Positions 28,886-36,562 of a DNA stretch of 37,822 nt are shown here, in pieces (position 1 is the stretch's first letter; the number at the start of each line of letters is the position of its first letter). Where the stretch lies: positions 1 to 37,822 of IMG/VR virus record IMGVR_UViG_3300042902_000356; one strand, written 5' to 3'. Both the position numbers and the translations under genes were made by a program. The notes below the pieces were generated by a model. The model saw only the letters and a program-made list of their open reading frames with translations, was not told where the DNA came from and did not search any database. The DNA comes from a virus.

Positions 28886-29904
28886 GCCTGCAGCTGCTCC
28901 TGGCGGAAATCCGCGAGACCCACCGCATGCACCAGGATCTGCTGCGCGCCGAGCTGCGCCTCGGCCAGCAGATCGCTGCAATCGAACGTCGCATCGAGCG
29001 CGCCAATGAAGGGTTGATCCCCAGCGAAAGAAGTGCCGCTCACAGCGACCGCGAGGCCGAGGAAGTCGTGCTCCCCAATAGAAGTCTGCCTCGCGTTAAA
29101 CAGGAAGGCCGCGGCCTAAGAAGAACTGTCACCCAGTTGACGCCTGCTTCGACCTTCCCCCAATCAAGCTCCGACAAAGGCAGCGCCGATGCTGGAGCCC
29201 CTATTGATCTGCAAGGCCATTCAACGCCCGTCGACCAAAACATGATTGCCGAGCAGATCCCCACCCAAGCCCCCTGCGTCGCCCCGGATTTGACTGACGC
29301 CCAATGGAACTCTGGTGATGCAGGGGCATCTATCGGCGACGGAGACCAAGGCCAAAGTGGCGACCTAGGAAATGTTGTCTCCGCCGCCACCCTTCCGCTC
29401 CAGGAAGCCGCTGCCGGCATCCGCAAGCATCAGCTCGCGCTGCGCCGGCGGATGGAGAAGCTGGCAAAGCAGCTGCCCGTCACTCCGTTCATTGAAAGCA
29501 TCTGCGGCTTTGGCTGGTTCGGCGCGGCCCAGATCGTCGGCGAGACCGGCGACCTGGCGGCCTACGCCAACCCGGCCAAGGTGTGGAAGCGCATGGGTCT
29601 GGCCGTCATCGATGGCCGGTCGCAGCGCCGCGTCGCCGGCGCCGCCGCCCTGGATCACGGCTACGCGCCGCACCGCCGCACCATCATGCACGTCATCGGC
29701 GAGTCGCTGATCAAGAAGCAGAACGTCTACCGAGAGCTGTACGTGGCGCGCAAGGAGTACGAAACAACCAAGGCGCCGGACCTCACCAAAATGCAGTGGC
29801 ACCGCCGCGCGATGCGCTACGCCGAGAAGCGCCTGCTGCGCGACCTCTGGCGCGCCTGGCGTGACGCCACCCTTGACAGCGGCACCACGACACCCGCAAG
29901 CTAA
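28882..29904 (+). CDS. IS110-type transposase C-terminal (Tnp_20) domain protein without catalytic domain
   Basis: A 340-residue protein. Residues 1-45 are a coiled coil. Residues about 50-175 are a low-complexity Ser/Asp/Gly/Gln region with AGA codons unlike the neighbours. Residues 180-310 resemble the helix-hairpin-helix C-terminal domain of IS116/IS110/IS902 transposases: FIESICGFGWFGAAQIVGET, KVWKRMGLAVIDG, then a HGYAPHRRTIMHVIGESLIK segment. The RuvC-like DEDD domain of real IS110 enzymes is absent, so it is unlikely to transpose alone. Such domains occur in phages with unknown role; DNA-structure binding is the reasonable guess. It is the last gene before the late promoter element. 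Confidence 0.7.
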   Translation: MSLQLLLAEIRETHRMHQDLLRAELRLGQQIAAIERRIERANEGLIPSERSAAHSDREAEEVVLPNRSLPRVKQEGRGLRRTVTQLTPASTFPQSSSDKGSADAGAPIDLQGHSTPVDQNMIAEQIPTQAPCVAPDLTDAQWNSGDAGASIGDGDQGQSGDLGNVVSAATLPLQEAAAGIRKHQLALRRRMEKLAKQLPVTPFIESICGFGWFGAAQIVGETGDLAAYANPAKVWKRMGLAVIDGRSQRRVAGAAALDHGYAPHRRTIMHVIGESLIKKQNVYRELYVARKEYETTKAPDLTKMQWHRRAMRYAEKRLLRDLWRAWRDATLDSGTTTPAS

Positions 29905-29923
29905 TTCCGCCCACATCCTTGTC

Positions 29924-29951
29924 GGTCGGGGGGAAGCGTTTCCCCCTGACC
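29924..29951 (+). promoter_or_regulatory. Dyad element B, candidate late activator site before the lysis/packaging operon
   Basis: The core (29929-29946) is GGGGGAAGCGTTTCCCCC, identical to element A read in its own direction, and is extended here by GGTC/GACC outer arms. Again 36 nt separate the core from the first ATG (29983). A hexamer TAGTCT lies at 29971-29976, ending exactly 6 nt before the ATG, so a transcript from it would be leaderless. It also sits 24 nt after an early-operon stop, and the hairpin could end early transcription as well. Confidence 0.65.
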
Positions 29952-29982
29952 ACCTCACCCCCCGGCCGCCTAGTCTGGCGGC

Positions 29983-30234
29983 ATGTCCCAGACAGCACCC
30001 ACCGAAAAACGCCCCCGGCACTACGCCGCCGAAATCATCGCGCTCAAGTCGAGTGAGGGTCGCGCCTCTGCGCGCGCTCGCGTGCCGGCGGTCTTCCGCG
30101 CCTGGGTGGATGACCTGGTCGAGGATTACCACTGGCGCCGCAGCCAGCCGCCTGCCGCTGGTGTAGGGTGCGCACCGCGCACCAACAGCGCCGGCCATGC
30201 CGCTCTCGCAGGACTCAAGGAGGCGCTGGCATGA
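29983..30234 (+). CDS. First gene of rightward late operon, small basic protein
   Basis: An 83-residue protein: SQTAPTEKRPRHYAAEIIAL then SSEGRASARARVPAVFRAWV and DDLVEDYHWRRS. The HYAxEI...RxxARVPxxxRxWV pattern occurs in small proteins of several Mu-like phages, function unknown. The C-terminal 24 residues start in a REP-like palindrome (30163-30183), so the tail is probably acquired. The ATG has no Shine-Dalgarno; see element B. Its stop overlaps the amidase start by 4 nt. Confidence 0.6.
   Translation: MSQTAPTEKRPRHYAAEIIALKSSEGRASARARVPAVFRAWVDDLVEDYHWRRSQPPAAGVGCAPRTNSAGHAALAGLKEALA
30163..30183 (+). repeat. REP-like palindrome, copy 3
   Basis: gtag-ggtgcgc-acc-gcgcacc: GTAG head with a 7-bp stem (30167-30173 with 30177-30183) and a tight 3-nt loop. 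GTA is again the first base triplet of a codon in the surrounding gene, as in copies 1 and 2. Confidence 0.68.
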
Positions 30235-30725
30235 GCGCCGTTCCCGCCGACGTTTTCCCGGCCGCGCCCGCGCGCGGCATCCAGCTGCTGATCATCCACT
30301 GCGCCGCCACGCCCAACGGCAGCCCGTTCACCATCGAAGACATCGACCGCTGGCATGTCGCCAATGGCTGGGGCCGCCAGCCGTCCGCCCGCGCAGCGCA
30401 CCGGCCGCATTTGCTGGCCGTCGGTTACCACTACGTCATCGACATCGCCGGCATCCCTCACGAGGGCCGCGCCCTCTATGAGGTCGGCGCACACGCCGCC
30501 GGCCACAACGCGCACTCCATCGGCCTCTGCCTGATCGGCACCGACAAGTTCCTGCCGGCGCAGTGGGACAGCCTGCGCCAGTCAGTGCTGGGGCTGCGCA
30601 TGCCCTATCCGGCGCTCCAGGTCATCGGTCACCGCGACGTGAACCCCGGCAAGACCTGCCCCGGATTCGATGTGTCGGAATGGCTTGCCGGCGGCATGGC
30701 GCCGCTGGAGGGGCACGTCCTGTGA
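30231..30725 (+). CDS. Endolysin, N-acetylmuramoyl-L-alanine amidase (T7 lysozyme type)
   Basis: A 164-residue Amidase_2 enzyme that cuts between muramic acid and the stem peptide at lysis. Zinc ligands are H23 in LLIIHCAAT, H134 in VIGHRDVNPGK and C143 in KTCPGF; K141 fits the catalytic lysine. The central GYHYVIDIAGIPHEGR and a HNAHSIGLCLIG segment complete the fold. There is no signal peptide, so export needs the holin that follows. It is the first recognisable late gene of this operon. Confidence 0.93.
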   Translation: MSAVPADVFPAAPARGIQLLIIHCAATPNGSPFTIEDIDRWHVANGWGRQPSARAAHRPHLLAVGYHYVIDIAGIPHEGRALYEVGAHAAGHNAHSIGLCLIGTDKFLPAQWDSLRQSVLGLRMPYPALQVIGHRDVNPGKTCPGFDVSEWLAGGMAPLEGHVL

Positions 30726-30940
30726 TCGGCAAACACCCTAAGCGCAGCAAGACGCTAATCGTCAACGCCGTGGCCACGATGCTGGTAGTCCTGGAATTGA
30801 AGTGGACCCTGTTGCAGCCCTACCTGCCAGTCAACTTTTACGTTGCGATGTCCATAGGGCTACCACTCATCAATGGGGTCCTGCGGGTAATCACATCGCA
30901 GCCAATCACGTTCACGCGAGGCAGCGCCGATGCTGAATAA
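30722..30940 (+). CDS. Holin candidate, small membrane protein
   Basis: A 72-residue protein starting with GTG overlapping the amidase stop. After a basic N-terminus (GKHPKRSKT), two hydrophobic segments (LIVNAVATMLVVLEL and VAMSIGLPLINGVLRVIT) are separated by a short loop. The pattern SKT...N...INxxLRxxT resembles small phage holins (DUF7940 type). It sits between endolysin and spanins, exactly where a holin is expected. Confidence 0.68.
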   Translation: MIGKHPKRSKTLIVNAVATMLVVLELKWTLLQPYLPVNFYVAMSIGLPLINGVLRVITSQPITFTRGSADAE

Positions 30941-31187
30941 AACCCTCGCCATCCTCGCCGCCATCGCCGCCGCCCTGGCGGCGTTATTCGGCTTGCGTTC
31001 CCAGAAGCACCAGGCCGAGGCCGAACGCGACCGCCAGCGCGCCGAAACCGCCGAGGCTGCCAGCGCCACCCACCAGCGCATCGCCGAAGGCCGCACCGAA
31101 CTGGAGAAGCTGCACCGCGAACAGCAGGCCGACATCGAGCAGCGCCTCGACCAGGGCAAGCGCGATCACCTGGAGAAGCGTTGGTAA
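30930..31187 (+). CDS. i-spanin (Rz-like)
   Basis: An 85-residue type II membrane protein: TM at about residues 4-22 (TLAILAAIAAALAALFG), then a periplasmic coiled coil rich in Glu/Gln/Arg (EAERDRQRAETAEAASATHQ). This is the typical inner-membrane spanin subunit. It overlaps the holin candidate by 11 nt and the o-spanin by 3 nt (TAATG). Confidence 0.78.
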   Translation: MLNKTLAILAAIAAALAALFGLRSQKHQAEAERDRQRAETAEAASATHQRIAEGRTELEKLHREQQADIEQRLDQGKRDHLEKRW

Positions 31188-31489
31188 TGCAAGCCATGCG
31201 CTCCCGCAAGATCAACAAGACCGCCGCCGCTGTCATGGTGGGATGGTTCGCCTTCTGGTGCGTCATGGCGCTGATCGCGTTTTCGCTCTCGGGCTGCATG
31301 GCGGCCGCGCGCCAAGTGAGCCAGCCCCTGCCGCTGCCGGAGCCGCCGCTGCTGCCGCTGGTATACGAGGCGGAATTGTCATGCCTCAGCGCAGAGAGCT
31401 ACCGCCGTATCGTCGAGCGCGAACGCCTGCGCCGCGAATACGCCGAGACCCTCGAAACCATCATCCGCGCCACCCATCAGGAACAGTAA
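31187..31489 (+). CDS. o-spanin (Rz1-like lipoprotein)
   Basis: A 100-residue lipoprotein. A long hydrophobic signal ends in the lipobox LSGC with C37 as lipidation site, followed by a proline-rich PLPLPEPPLLPL segment typical of Rz1-type proteins. Unlike lambda it follows rather than lies within the i-spanin. The mature part is about 64 residues and has one more Cys. The two spanins join inner and outer membranes for final lysis. Confidence 0.75.
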   Translation: MQAMRSRKINKTAAAVMVGWFAFWCVMALIAFSLSGCMAAARQVSQPLPLPEPPLLPLVYEAELSCLSAESYRRIVERERLRREYAETLETIIRATHQEQ

Positions 31490-31722
31490 TGGACGATATC
31501 GACCGCGCCCAACAGCGTGAACAATTCGACCGCGACCAGGCCATCGCCGCCGCGGCCGCACAGGACCAGGCCATGCCGCTCTACATTGACGGCCTGCCGT
31601 GCTGCTACGAGTGCGGCTCGGTCATCCCGAAGGCGCGGCTTGATGCACTGCCCAGCGCGGCGCGCTGTATTGAGTGCCAGGGCCTATTCGACAAACAACA
31701 ACGGATGCGTGCAAGACGATGA
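31489..31722 (+). CDS. TraR/DksA-type zinc finger protein
   Basis: A 77-residue TraR/DksA-like protein with C39-x2-C42-x17-C60-x2-C63 in CYECGSVIPKARLDALPSAA and RCIECQG. The N-terminal helix carries an acidic start (DDIDRAQQREQFDRDQAIA). Such proteins bind the RNA polymerase secondary channel and mimic ppGpp/DksA. Start TAATG coupled to the spanin; commonly found in this position in Mu-like phages. Confidence 0.85.
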   Translation: MDDIDRAQQREQFDRDQAIAAAAAQDQAMPLYIDGLPCCYECGSVIPKARLDALPSAARCIECQGLFDKQQRMRARR

Positions 31723-32096
31723 TGGAGCAAATCCTCAAATACTGGCCGGTGCTGCTGTTCGTGATGAACTTCCTCGGCCTCTGGGTGGGCTGGTCTGTGC
31801 GCAAGGGCGTGGCGACACAGGAAGACCTCAAGGCCCACGCGACCGAAATGCGCGAAGAGCTGGATGAACACTCCGATAAAACGAACAGCATCATGCAGGA
31901 CGTTCAGCGGCGGCTCACCCACGTAGAGGCGAGCATCAAGCACGGCCCGTCGGATGATGACCTGAAGCGGCTGCACGAACGCCTCGACGACGTGTCCGGC
32001 GAAATGAAGACCTTGTCAGGTCAGTTCACCGGCGCGATCGAACAACTGCGCATGCTGAATCAGTTCCTGCTCGAAGGTGGGGGTAAAACAAAGTGA
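31719..32096 (+). CDS. DUF2730 membrane protein, Mu gp25-like
   Basis: A 125-residue protein with one N-terminal TM (KYWPVLLFVMNFLGLWVGW) followed by a coiled coil (THVEASIKHGPSDDDLKRLH, then ERLDDVSGEMKTLSGQF). This is the DUF2730 layout (Mu gp25), gene order TraR, gp25, gp26 as in Mu. Two adjacent ATG codons (31719, 31722) are possible starts; the first is coupled to the upstream stop. Confidence 0.8.
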   Translation: MMEQILKYWPVLLFVMNFLGLWVGWSVRKGVATQEDLKAHATEMREELDEHSDKTNSIMQDVQRRLTHVEASIKHGPSDDDLKRLHERLDDVSGEMKTLSGQFTGAIEQLRMLNQFLLEGGGKTK

Positions 32097-32431
32097 CCGA
32101 CTACCGCGAACGCCACGCCGCCATGATGCGTCGCATGCTGCTGGAGGCGCTGGAGAAGGAGCCGGGATACACGGCTCCTGATTTGCTTTTGCAGGCAGCC
32201 CTGGAGGCCCACGCGATGGTGGTCAGCCTCGACCGCGTGCGCACCGAACTGGTGTGGCTCGCCGAGCAGAACCTGGTGGAACACGTCATGGGCGCCACCG
32301 TCATCACCAGCCGCGGCCTCGACGTGGCCCTGGGCCGCGCCGACGTGCCCGGCGTCCAGCGCCGCCCGCCCGGCGGCATCATCGGCGTCGGCACCAGCCT
32401 GCTGGCGTCGCGGCTGCGGGGGGAAGGGTGA
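32093..32431 (+). CDS. Winged-helix small protein, Mu gp26-like
   Basis: A 112-residue protein starting with GTG: TDYRERHAAMMRRMLLEALE, then a winged-helix-like region (RTELVWLAEQNLVEHVMGAT, VITSRGLDVALGRADVPGVQ) and a basic C-terminus. The VITxRGxDVAxGRxxxPGVxRP ending is characteristic of the Mu gp26 family. Probably DNA binding, role unknown. Coupled by 4-nt overlap. Confidence 0.78.
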   Translation: MTDYRERHAAMMRRMLLEALEKEPGYTAPDLLLQAALEAHAMVVSLDRVRTELVWLAEQNLVEHVMGATVITSRGLDVALGRADVPGVQRRPPGGIIGVGTSLLASRLRGEG

Positions 32432-32667
32432 TGGATGACGTCGACATCGTTGGCGAGGCTCTGAACGGCCTCGACATGCACAGCGAACGCACCGCTGCGG
32501 CTGCACTTGCGCGGCTGGCACAGGACGCTGCCCGGTACCGCCACCTGCGCGGCAAAGACCTGGACACCATCCAGTGGGGCGGAGTGTTCGCCGGCATGAC
32601 GCCGGACAATTTCGTTCTGAACGGTGAAGACCTGGACCGCGAAGTGGATGCGGAAATGCGGAGGTAG
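32431..32667 (+). CDS. Hypothetical small acidic protein
   Basis: A 78-residue protein starting DDVDIVGEALNGLDMHSERT with ARYRHLRGKDLDTIQWGGVF and an acidic end. The ARYRxLR segment is often seen in small phage proteins of unknown function. Start overlaps the previous stop (TGATG). Confidence 0.58.
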   Translation: MDDVDIVGEALNGLDMHSERTAAAALARLAQDAARYRHLRGKDLDTIQWGGVFAGMTPDNFVLNGEDLDREVDAEMRR

Positions 32668-32672
32668 TTCTG

Positions 32673-32852
32673 ATGTTCATTCCGTCCTGGGCTCTGTGGG
32701 TGGTTTTCGTGATAGCCGTGGTCCTGCTCGCCAATCATGTCGGCAAACAAGAAAGCGACTATGACTTCGTGTCTCCATTCATGTTTGTTGTGGTGATATT
32801 TGTCGGCATAGCATTCGCTGTAGGCTATTGGCTCAACGCCTGGTTATCCTGA
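32673..32852 (+). CDS. 59-residue two-TM membrane protein
   Basis: A small gene starting at ATG 32673, encoding FIPSWALWVVFVIAVVLLAN, a polar loop (HVGKQESDYDFVS) and a second hydrophobic stretch (FMFVVVIFVGIAFAVGYW). Its codons are much AT-richer than those of the packaging genes around it. Its TGA overlaps the start of the terminase small subunit gene (TGATG), which supports translation. A holin-type or exclusion role is possible; it may be an antiholin or moron. Confidence 0.62.
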   Translation: MFIPSWALWVVFVIAVVLLANHVGKQESDYDFVSPFMFVVVIFVGIAFAVGYWLNAWLS

Positions 32853-33349
32853 TGGCTCACGCCCCCGAAGTCCGCGCAGCCGTCCGCCGCACCTACGTCG
32901 CCGAACGCCAGCCGCTGGAGGTTGCAGCAGAGCGTCACGGCGTCAGCTACAACACCGTCCGCCAGTGGAAGCGCGCCGCCAAGGATGCCGGCGACGACTG
33001 GGACCGCGCCCGCTCCGCCGCACGCATGGCCGCCGGCGGCCTCGGCGACCTCACCACCCAGGTGCTCGAAGAGTTCGCCCTGCTGTTCCAATCCACGATG
33101 GAGCAAATCGGCTCCAGCGAGTTCGACGGCATCCAGAAAGCCGAGGCCATGAGCCGCCTGGCCGACGCCTACACCAAGACCGTCAAGGCCGCCGGCGGCG
33201 GCGACAACCGGATTGCGAAGTTTGCGATCGCGATGCAGGTGATGGAGACACTGGCGAAGTTCATCAGCGAGAACTATCCCGCCGACCTTGAGCGATTCGC
33301 GGCCATCCTCGAACCGTTCGGCGAGCGGCTGAGTGAGGTGTTCGGGTGA
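32852..33349 (+). CDS. Terminase small subunit-type protein, DUF1804 (Mu gp27-like)
   Basis: A 165-residue DUF1804 protein. The N-terminal HTH (VRAAVRRTYVAERQPLEVAA, then ERHGVSYNTVRQWKR) is typical. The rest is helical (LTTQVLEEFALLFQSTMEQI), ending with FAAILEPFGERLSEVFG. It directly precedes the large terminase and probably recognises phage ends for headful packaging. Start ATG at 32852. Confidence 0.87.
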   Translation: MAHAPEVRAAVRRTYVAERQPLEVAAERHGVSYNTVRQWKRAAKDAGDDWDRARSAARMAAGGLGDLTTQVLEEFALLFQSTMEQIGSSEFDGIQKAEAMSRLADAYTKTVKAAGGGDNRIAKFAIAMQVMETLAKFISENYPADLERFAAILEPFGERLSEVFG

Positions 33350-35079
33350 GCAGCCTCACCGAGAAGCAATTCCTCGACGAACTGGCTGAACTGGCCAGTT
33401 CGCTGCGCAAGGACATCGAGGCCCACAAACTGGGCCTTGACGCTTCTCCGGCCGCCATCGCCGCACGTCGCCGGCGTGTGCTCCTGGATGGCGACTATGA
33501 TTTCTTCGCGTACACCTATTTCCCGCATCACATCCGCGGCGAGCCGTCGCTGTTTCAAGGCCATTTCACGAACCGATTTCCAAAGCTGCTGCGCCAGCCA
33601 GGTCGTGTACGCGAATGGTGGATCGCTCCGCGCGGCGAGGCCAAGTCGTCGTTGCTTACCAAGATTGGCCCCTGCTGGTGTGCAGTGCAGGGCCTGCTGG
33701 AGCGCGAGAAGATTAGGGCCGAAGTCGGCTGGCAGGGGCCGCCGCCGCCGTTCATCGACTACATCGTTCTTCTCGGCGCCGAGACCAAGCTGCCCACCAA
33801 GCTGCTCGAAGTGGTACGCACTGAACTGGAAGCAAACTCAATGCTTGCCCTCGACTTCCCCGAGGTTGCTGGCAAAGGGAAGACCTGGAAGGTCGGCGAG
33901 ATCATTACCCGCACCAACGTCAAGGTCGAACCGTTCGGCGCCGAGCAGGCAATCCGCGGCACGTTCCACGGCGCCAGCCGCCCGAAGCTGTTGCTCCCTG
34001 ACGACCTGATCACGGACAAGGAAGCCAAGAGCCCGACCGAGAGAGAAAACCGCTGGAACTGGCTGACCAAGTCCATCGACTACCTCGGGCCTCCTGATGG
34101 CTCCGTGAAGTGCATAGGTGTTGGCACTGTCCTCGACAAGGATGACCCGATATCTCGTGCCAAGCGCACGCCTGGGCACCTGGTGCACCACTTCAAGGCC
34201 ATTGCCAATCTTCCGGATAACATGGACCTCTGGGAGCAGTGCGAAGAACGCATGCGCAATGAGGATAGGCGCGTAGCGGAGGAACTGGCCGAGAGCGGCG
34301 AGGTGGCTACCCCTGAGCAGCTGCCTTCTTATCAGTTCTATCTGGCGAACAAGGCCGAGATGGACAAGGGTGCCGTGGTGTCGTGGCCGTCCGTCCGTCC
34401 GCTCTATGGGCTGATGCGTGATCGCGCCACCAACCCGCGTTCGTTCGGCACCGAAATGCAGGGCGAGCCGCGCAACGAAGAGGACAAGGTCTTCACGGGT
34501 ATTCAGTTCTGGGTGCAGAGGTTGCAGCACTGGATCATGTTCGGCGCCTGCGACCCGTCGATGGGTAAAGGCGAAACGTCTGACCCGAGCGCCATACTCG
34601 CCGGCGGCTACGATACCCGCGTGAACAAGTTGCACGTTGTCGAGGCGGTCATCAAGAGGCGCGTACCGTCCAAATTGAGCGCCGATCTCATCGCCGCCCA
34701 ACGGGAGTTCGGATGCCAGGGCTGGGCCTTCGAGAACAACAACGCCTATGAGCATATGCGTACCAGCTTCATTCGCGACGCGGCGGCGCAGGGTGTGGTG
34801 CTGCCGCTGCACGGCGTGACGGCCACAGTGCCTCCCGAGGTGCGCATCGACTCACTGGAGCCGTTCATCACCGGCATAGACCCGCGCATCATCTTTCACC
34901 CGGCCCTGCGCCAACTCCTGGAAGAGCTGGACACCTGGCCGGAAGCACAAAGCCACCACCACTATGACGGGCTGACAGCGCTCCATTTGCTGTGGGTGAT
35001 CTCCGTGACCCGCACTGTGGGCCTGCCACAGATTGTCACGCGCGGCCGCCGCGACGCTACTGACGCACAGAGGTACTGA
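33346..35079 (+). CDS. Terminase large subunit, Mu gp28-like
   Basis: A 577-residue packaging motor. Walker A-type APRGEAKSS (K100, S101) drives ATP hydrolysis, Walker B-type KLLLPDDL has D219/D220, and the RNase H-like nuclease domain starts with CDPSMGKGETSDP (D403). The C-terminal part includes a conserved FENNNAYEHM segment and HHHYDGLTALHLLW. Start GTG overlaps the small subunit stop. Length matches Mu-like homologues. Confidence 0.93.
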   Translation: MSSLTEKQFLDELAELASSLRKDIEAHKLGLDASPAAIAARRRRVLLDGDYDFFAYTYFPHHIRGEPSLFQGHFTNRFPKLLRQPGRVREWWIAPRGEAKSSLLTKIGPCWCAVQGLLEREKIRAEVGWQGPPPPFIDYIVLLGAETKLPTKLLEVVRTELEANSMLALDFPEVAGKGKTWKVGEIITRTNVKVEPFGAEQAIRGTFHGASRPKLLLPDDLITDKEAKSPTERENRWNWLTKSIDYLGPPDGSVKCIGVGTVLDKDDPISRAKRTPGHLVHHFKAIANLPDNMDLWEQCEERMRNEDRRVAEELAESGEVATPEQLPSYQFYLANKAEMDKGAVVSWPSVRPLYGLMRDRATNPRSFGTEMQGEPRNEEDKVFTGIQFWVQRLQHWIMFGACDPSMGKGETSDPSAILAGGYDTRVNKLHVVEAVIKRRVPSKLSADLIAAQREFGCQGWAFENNNAYEHMRTSFIRDAAAQGVVLPLHGVTATVPPEVRIDSLEPFITGIDPRIIFHPALRQLLEELDTWPEAQSHHHYDGLTALHLLWVISVTRTVGLPQIVTRGRRDATDAQRY

Positions 35080-35080
35080 C

Positions 35081-36562
35081 ATGGACACCGGCGACCTGAA
35101 GAAGGCCAGCAAGACCAACCTGGCGCGCGAGATCGCTACCCGCCACACCGACCCGAAGTTCTATTCTGCGCTGACGGTGCTGCCCAACCCGGACACCGTG
35201 CTGCGCAAGCTGGGCAAGAGCGATGAGGCTTTCGACGCGATCACCTCTGACGCCCATGTGATCGGTGAACTGCGTTCCGTGCGCTCGGCGCTGCTCGGCT
35301 TTGAGCGGCGCATCGTTGCCGGCGGTGAGTTGCCCGCGGACCTGCGCGCCCTGGAGCTGTGCGAGAAATTCATGGAGCAGCGCCCGGCACCTGGCCTGCG
35401 CTGGCCGGACGTGATCTGGAACATAGCGCAGGCCGTGTTCCGCGGCAACCAGGTGCACGAGGCGGTGTGGAAGCGCGAGGGCCAGTTCCTGGTTCCGGCC
35501 TCGGTGCTCGATCGCCCCAGCCGCCGCTTCGCCTGGGACACCGATAACGCGCTGCGTCTCATCACTCGCAACAACATGATGCCGGGCGAAGAACTCGGCC
35601 CCTACAAGTGGCTGGTGACCCGCCACATGCCGAGCCATGACAATCCCTATGGCGTGGCGCTGTTTTCCAGTTGCTTCTGGCCCAATGTGTTTAAACACAG
35701 CGGATTACGCTACTACGTGAAGTTCTGCGAGAAGTACGGCATCCCCTGGGCTGTGGGCAAGTACCCAGAAGGCACGCCAAAAGAACAGCAGGACGCGCTG
35801 GCCGACGCCCTGGCACGGATGATCGAAGACGCTGTGGCGGCGATTCCTGATAGCGGCAAGGTTGAGCTGATCGAGGCCTCCAGCAGCGGCGAGGTGGTGC
35901 ATGAGCGCCTGATCCACATCTGCAACACAGAAATGAGCAAAGCCCTCACCAGCCAGACCCTGGCCACCGAGATCCAGGGCCAGGGTAGCCGCGCCGCCGC
36001 CGAGACCCACCGCGGGCGTGAGATGGCCGTCAACGAATCCGACCGCGCCATCATCGAAGACACTATGAACGAACTGCTCGGCTGGATCACCGAGCTGAAC
36101 ATTCCCAACGCCAAGCCGCCGCGCTTCGAGTTCTACGATGAAGCACAGGCGCGGCAGGACTGGGTCGAGGTGCTGGACAAGGCGCGCGGCTTCGTCCAGG
36201 TGCCCACCTGGTTTGCCCACGAACGCCTGCAAATTCCGCAGCCACAGGAAGGCGAGGACGTGCTGCCCGCCGGCGGCGCCATGCCGATGGAGTTCGCCGC
36301 CCGCGAATCCGGCAGCGCGCTGCCGCCGCAGGATGAGCTGGACGTGGTGGCCGGTGATGACCCCGGCTGGGAGGCCATCATGACACCGATCCTCAAGCCG
36401 ATTTTTGAGGCGCTCGACCAGGGCATGACGCCGGAGGACATCCTGGCCAAGATGGACGAATGGTTCCCCGAAATGGACGGCGGCGACCTGGTGAAGCTGC
36501 TGGAACGCGGCATCGCCGCGGCCGAGACCGTGGGGCGTCTTGAGGCCAAGAACGATGGTTGA
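35081..36562 (+). CDS. Portal protein, DUF935 (Mu gp29-like)
   Basis: A 493-residue DUF935 portal through which DNA enters and leaves the head. Features: IATRHTDPKFYSALTVLPNP, ELRSVRSALLGFERRIV, a SSCFWPNVFKHSGLRYYVKF segment and a GIPWAVGKYPEGTPKEQQD loop, then the helical stem with IQGQGSRAAAETHRG. The C-terminal 100 residues are acidic. The start is ATG 35081, just after the terminase stop. Confidence 0.93.
   Translation: MDTGDLKKASKTNLAREIATRHTDPKFYSALTVLPNPDTVLRKLGKSDEAFDAITSDAHVIGELRSVRSALLGFERRIVAGGELPADLRALELCEKFMEQRPAPGLRWPDVIWNIAQAVFRGNQVHEAVWKREGQFLVPASVLDRPSRRFAWDTDNALRLITRNNMMPGEELGPYKWLVTRHMPSHDNPYGVALFSSCFWPNVFKHSGLRYYVKFCEKYGIPWAVGKYPEGTPKEQQDALADALARMIEDAVAAIPDSGKVELIEASSSGEVVHERLIHICNTEMSKALTSQTLATEIQGQGSRAAAETHRGREMAVNESDRAIIEDTMNELLGWITELNIPNAKPPRFEFYDEAQARQDWVEVLDKARGFVQVPTWFAHERLQIPQPQEGEDVLPAGGAMPMEFAARESGSALPPQDELDVVAGDDPGWEAIMTPILKPIFEALDQGMTPEDILAKMDEWFPEMDGGDLVKLLERGIAAAETVGRLEAKNDG

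Noticed and set aside
32411-32432. G-rich gggggaag stretch near 32418 as a third late activator site
   Set aside because: Only one arm of the dyad is present; the matching TTCCCCC arm and the 36-nt spacing are missing.
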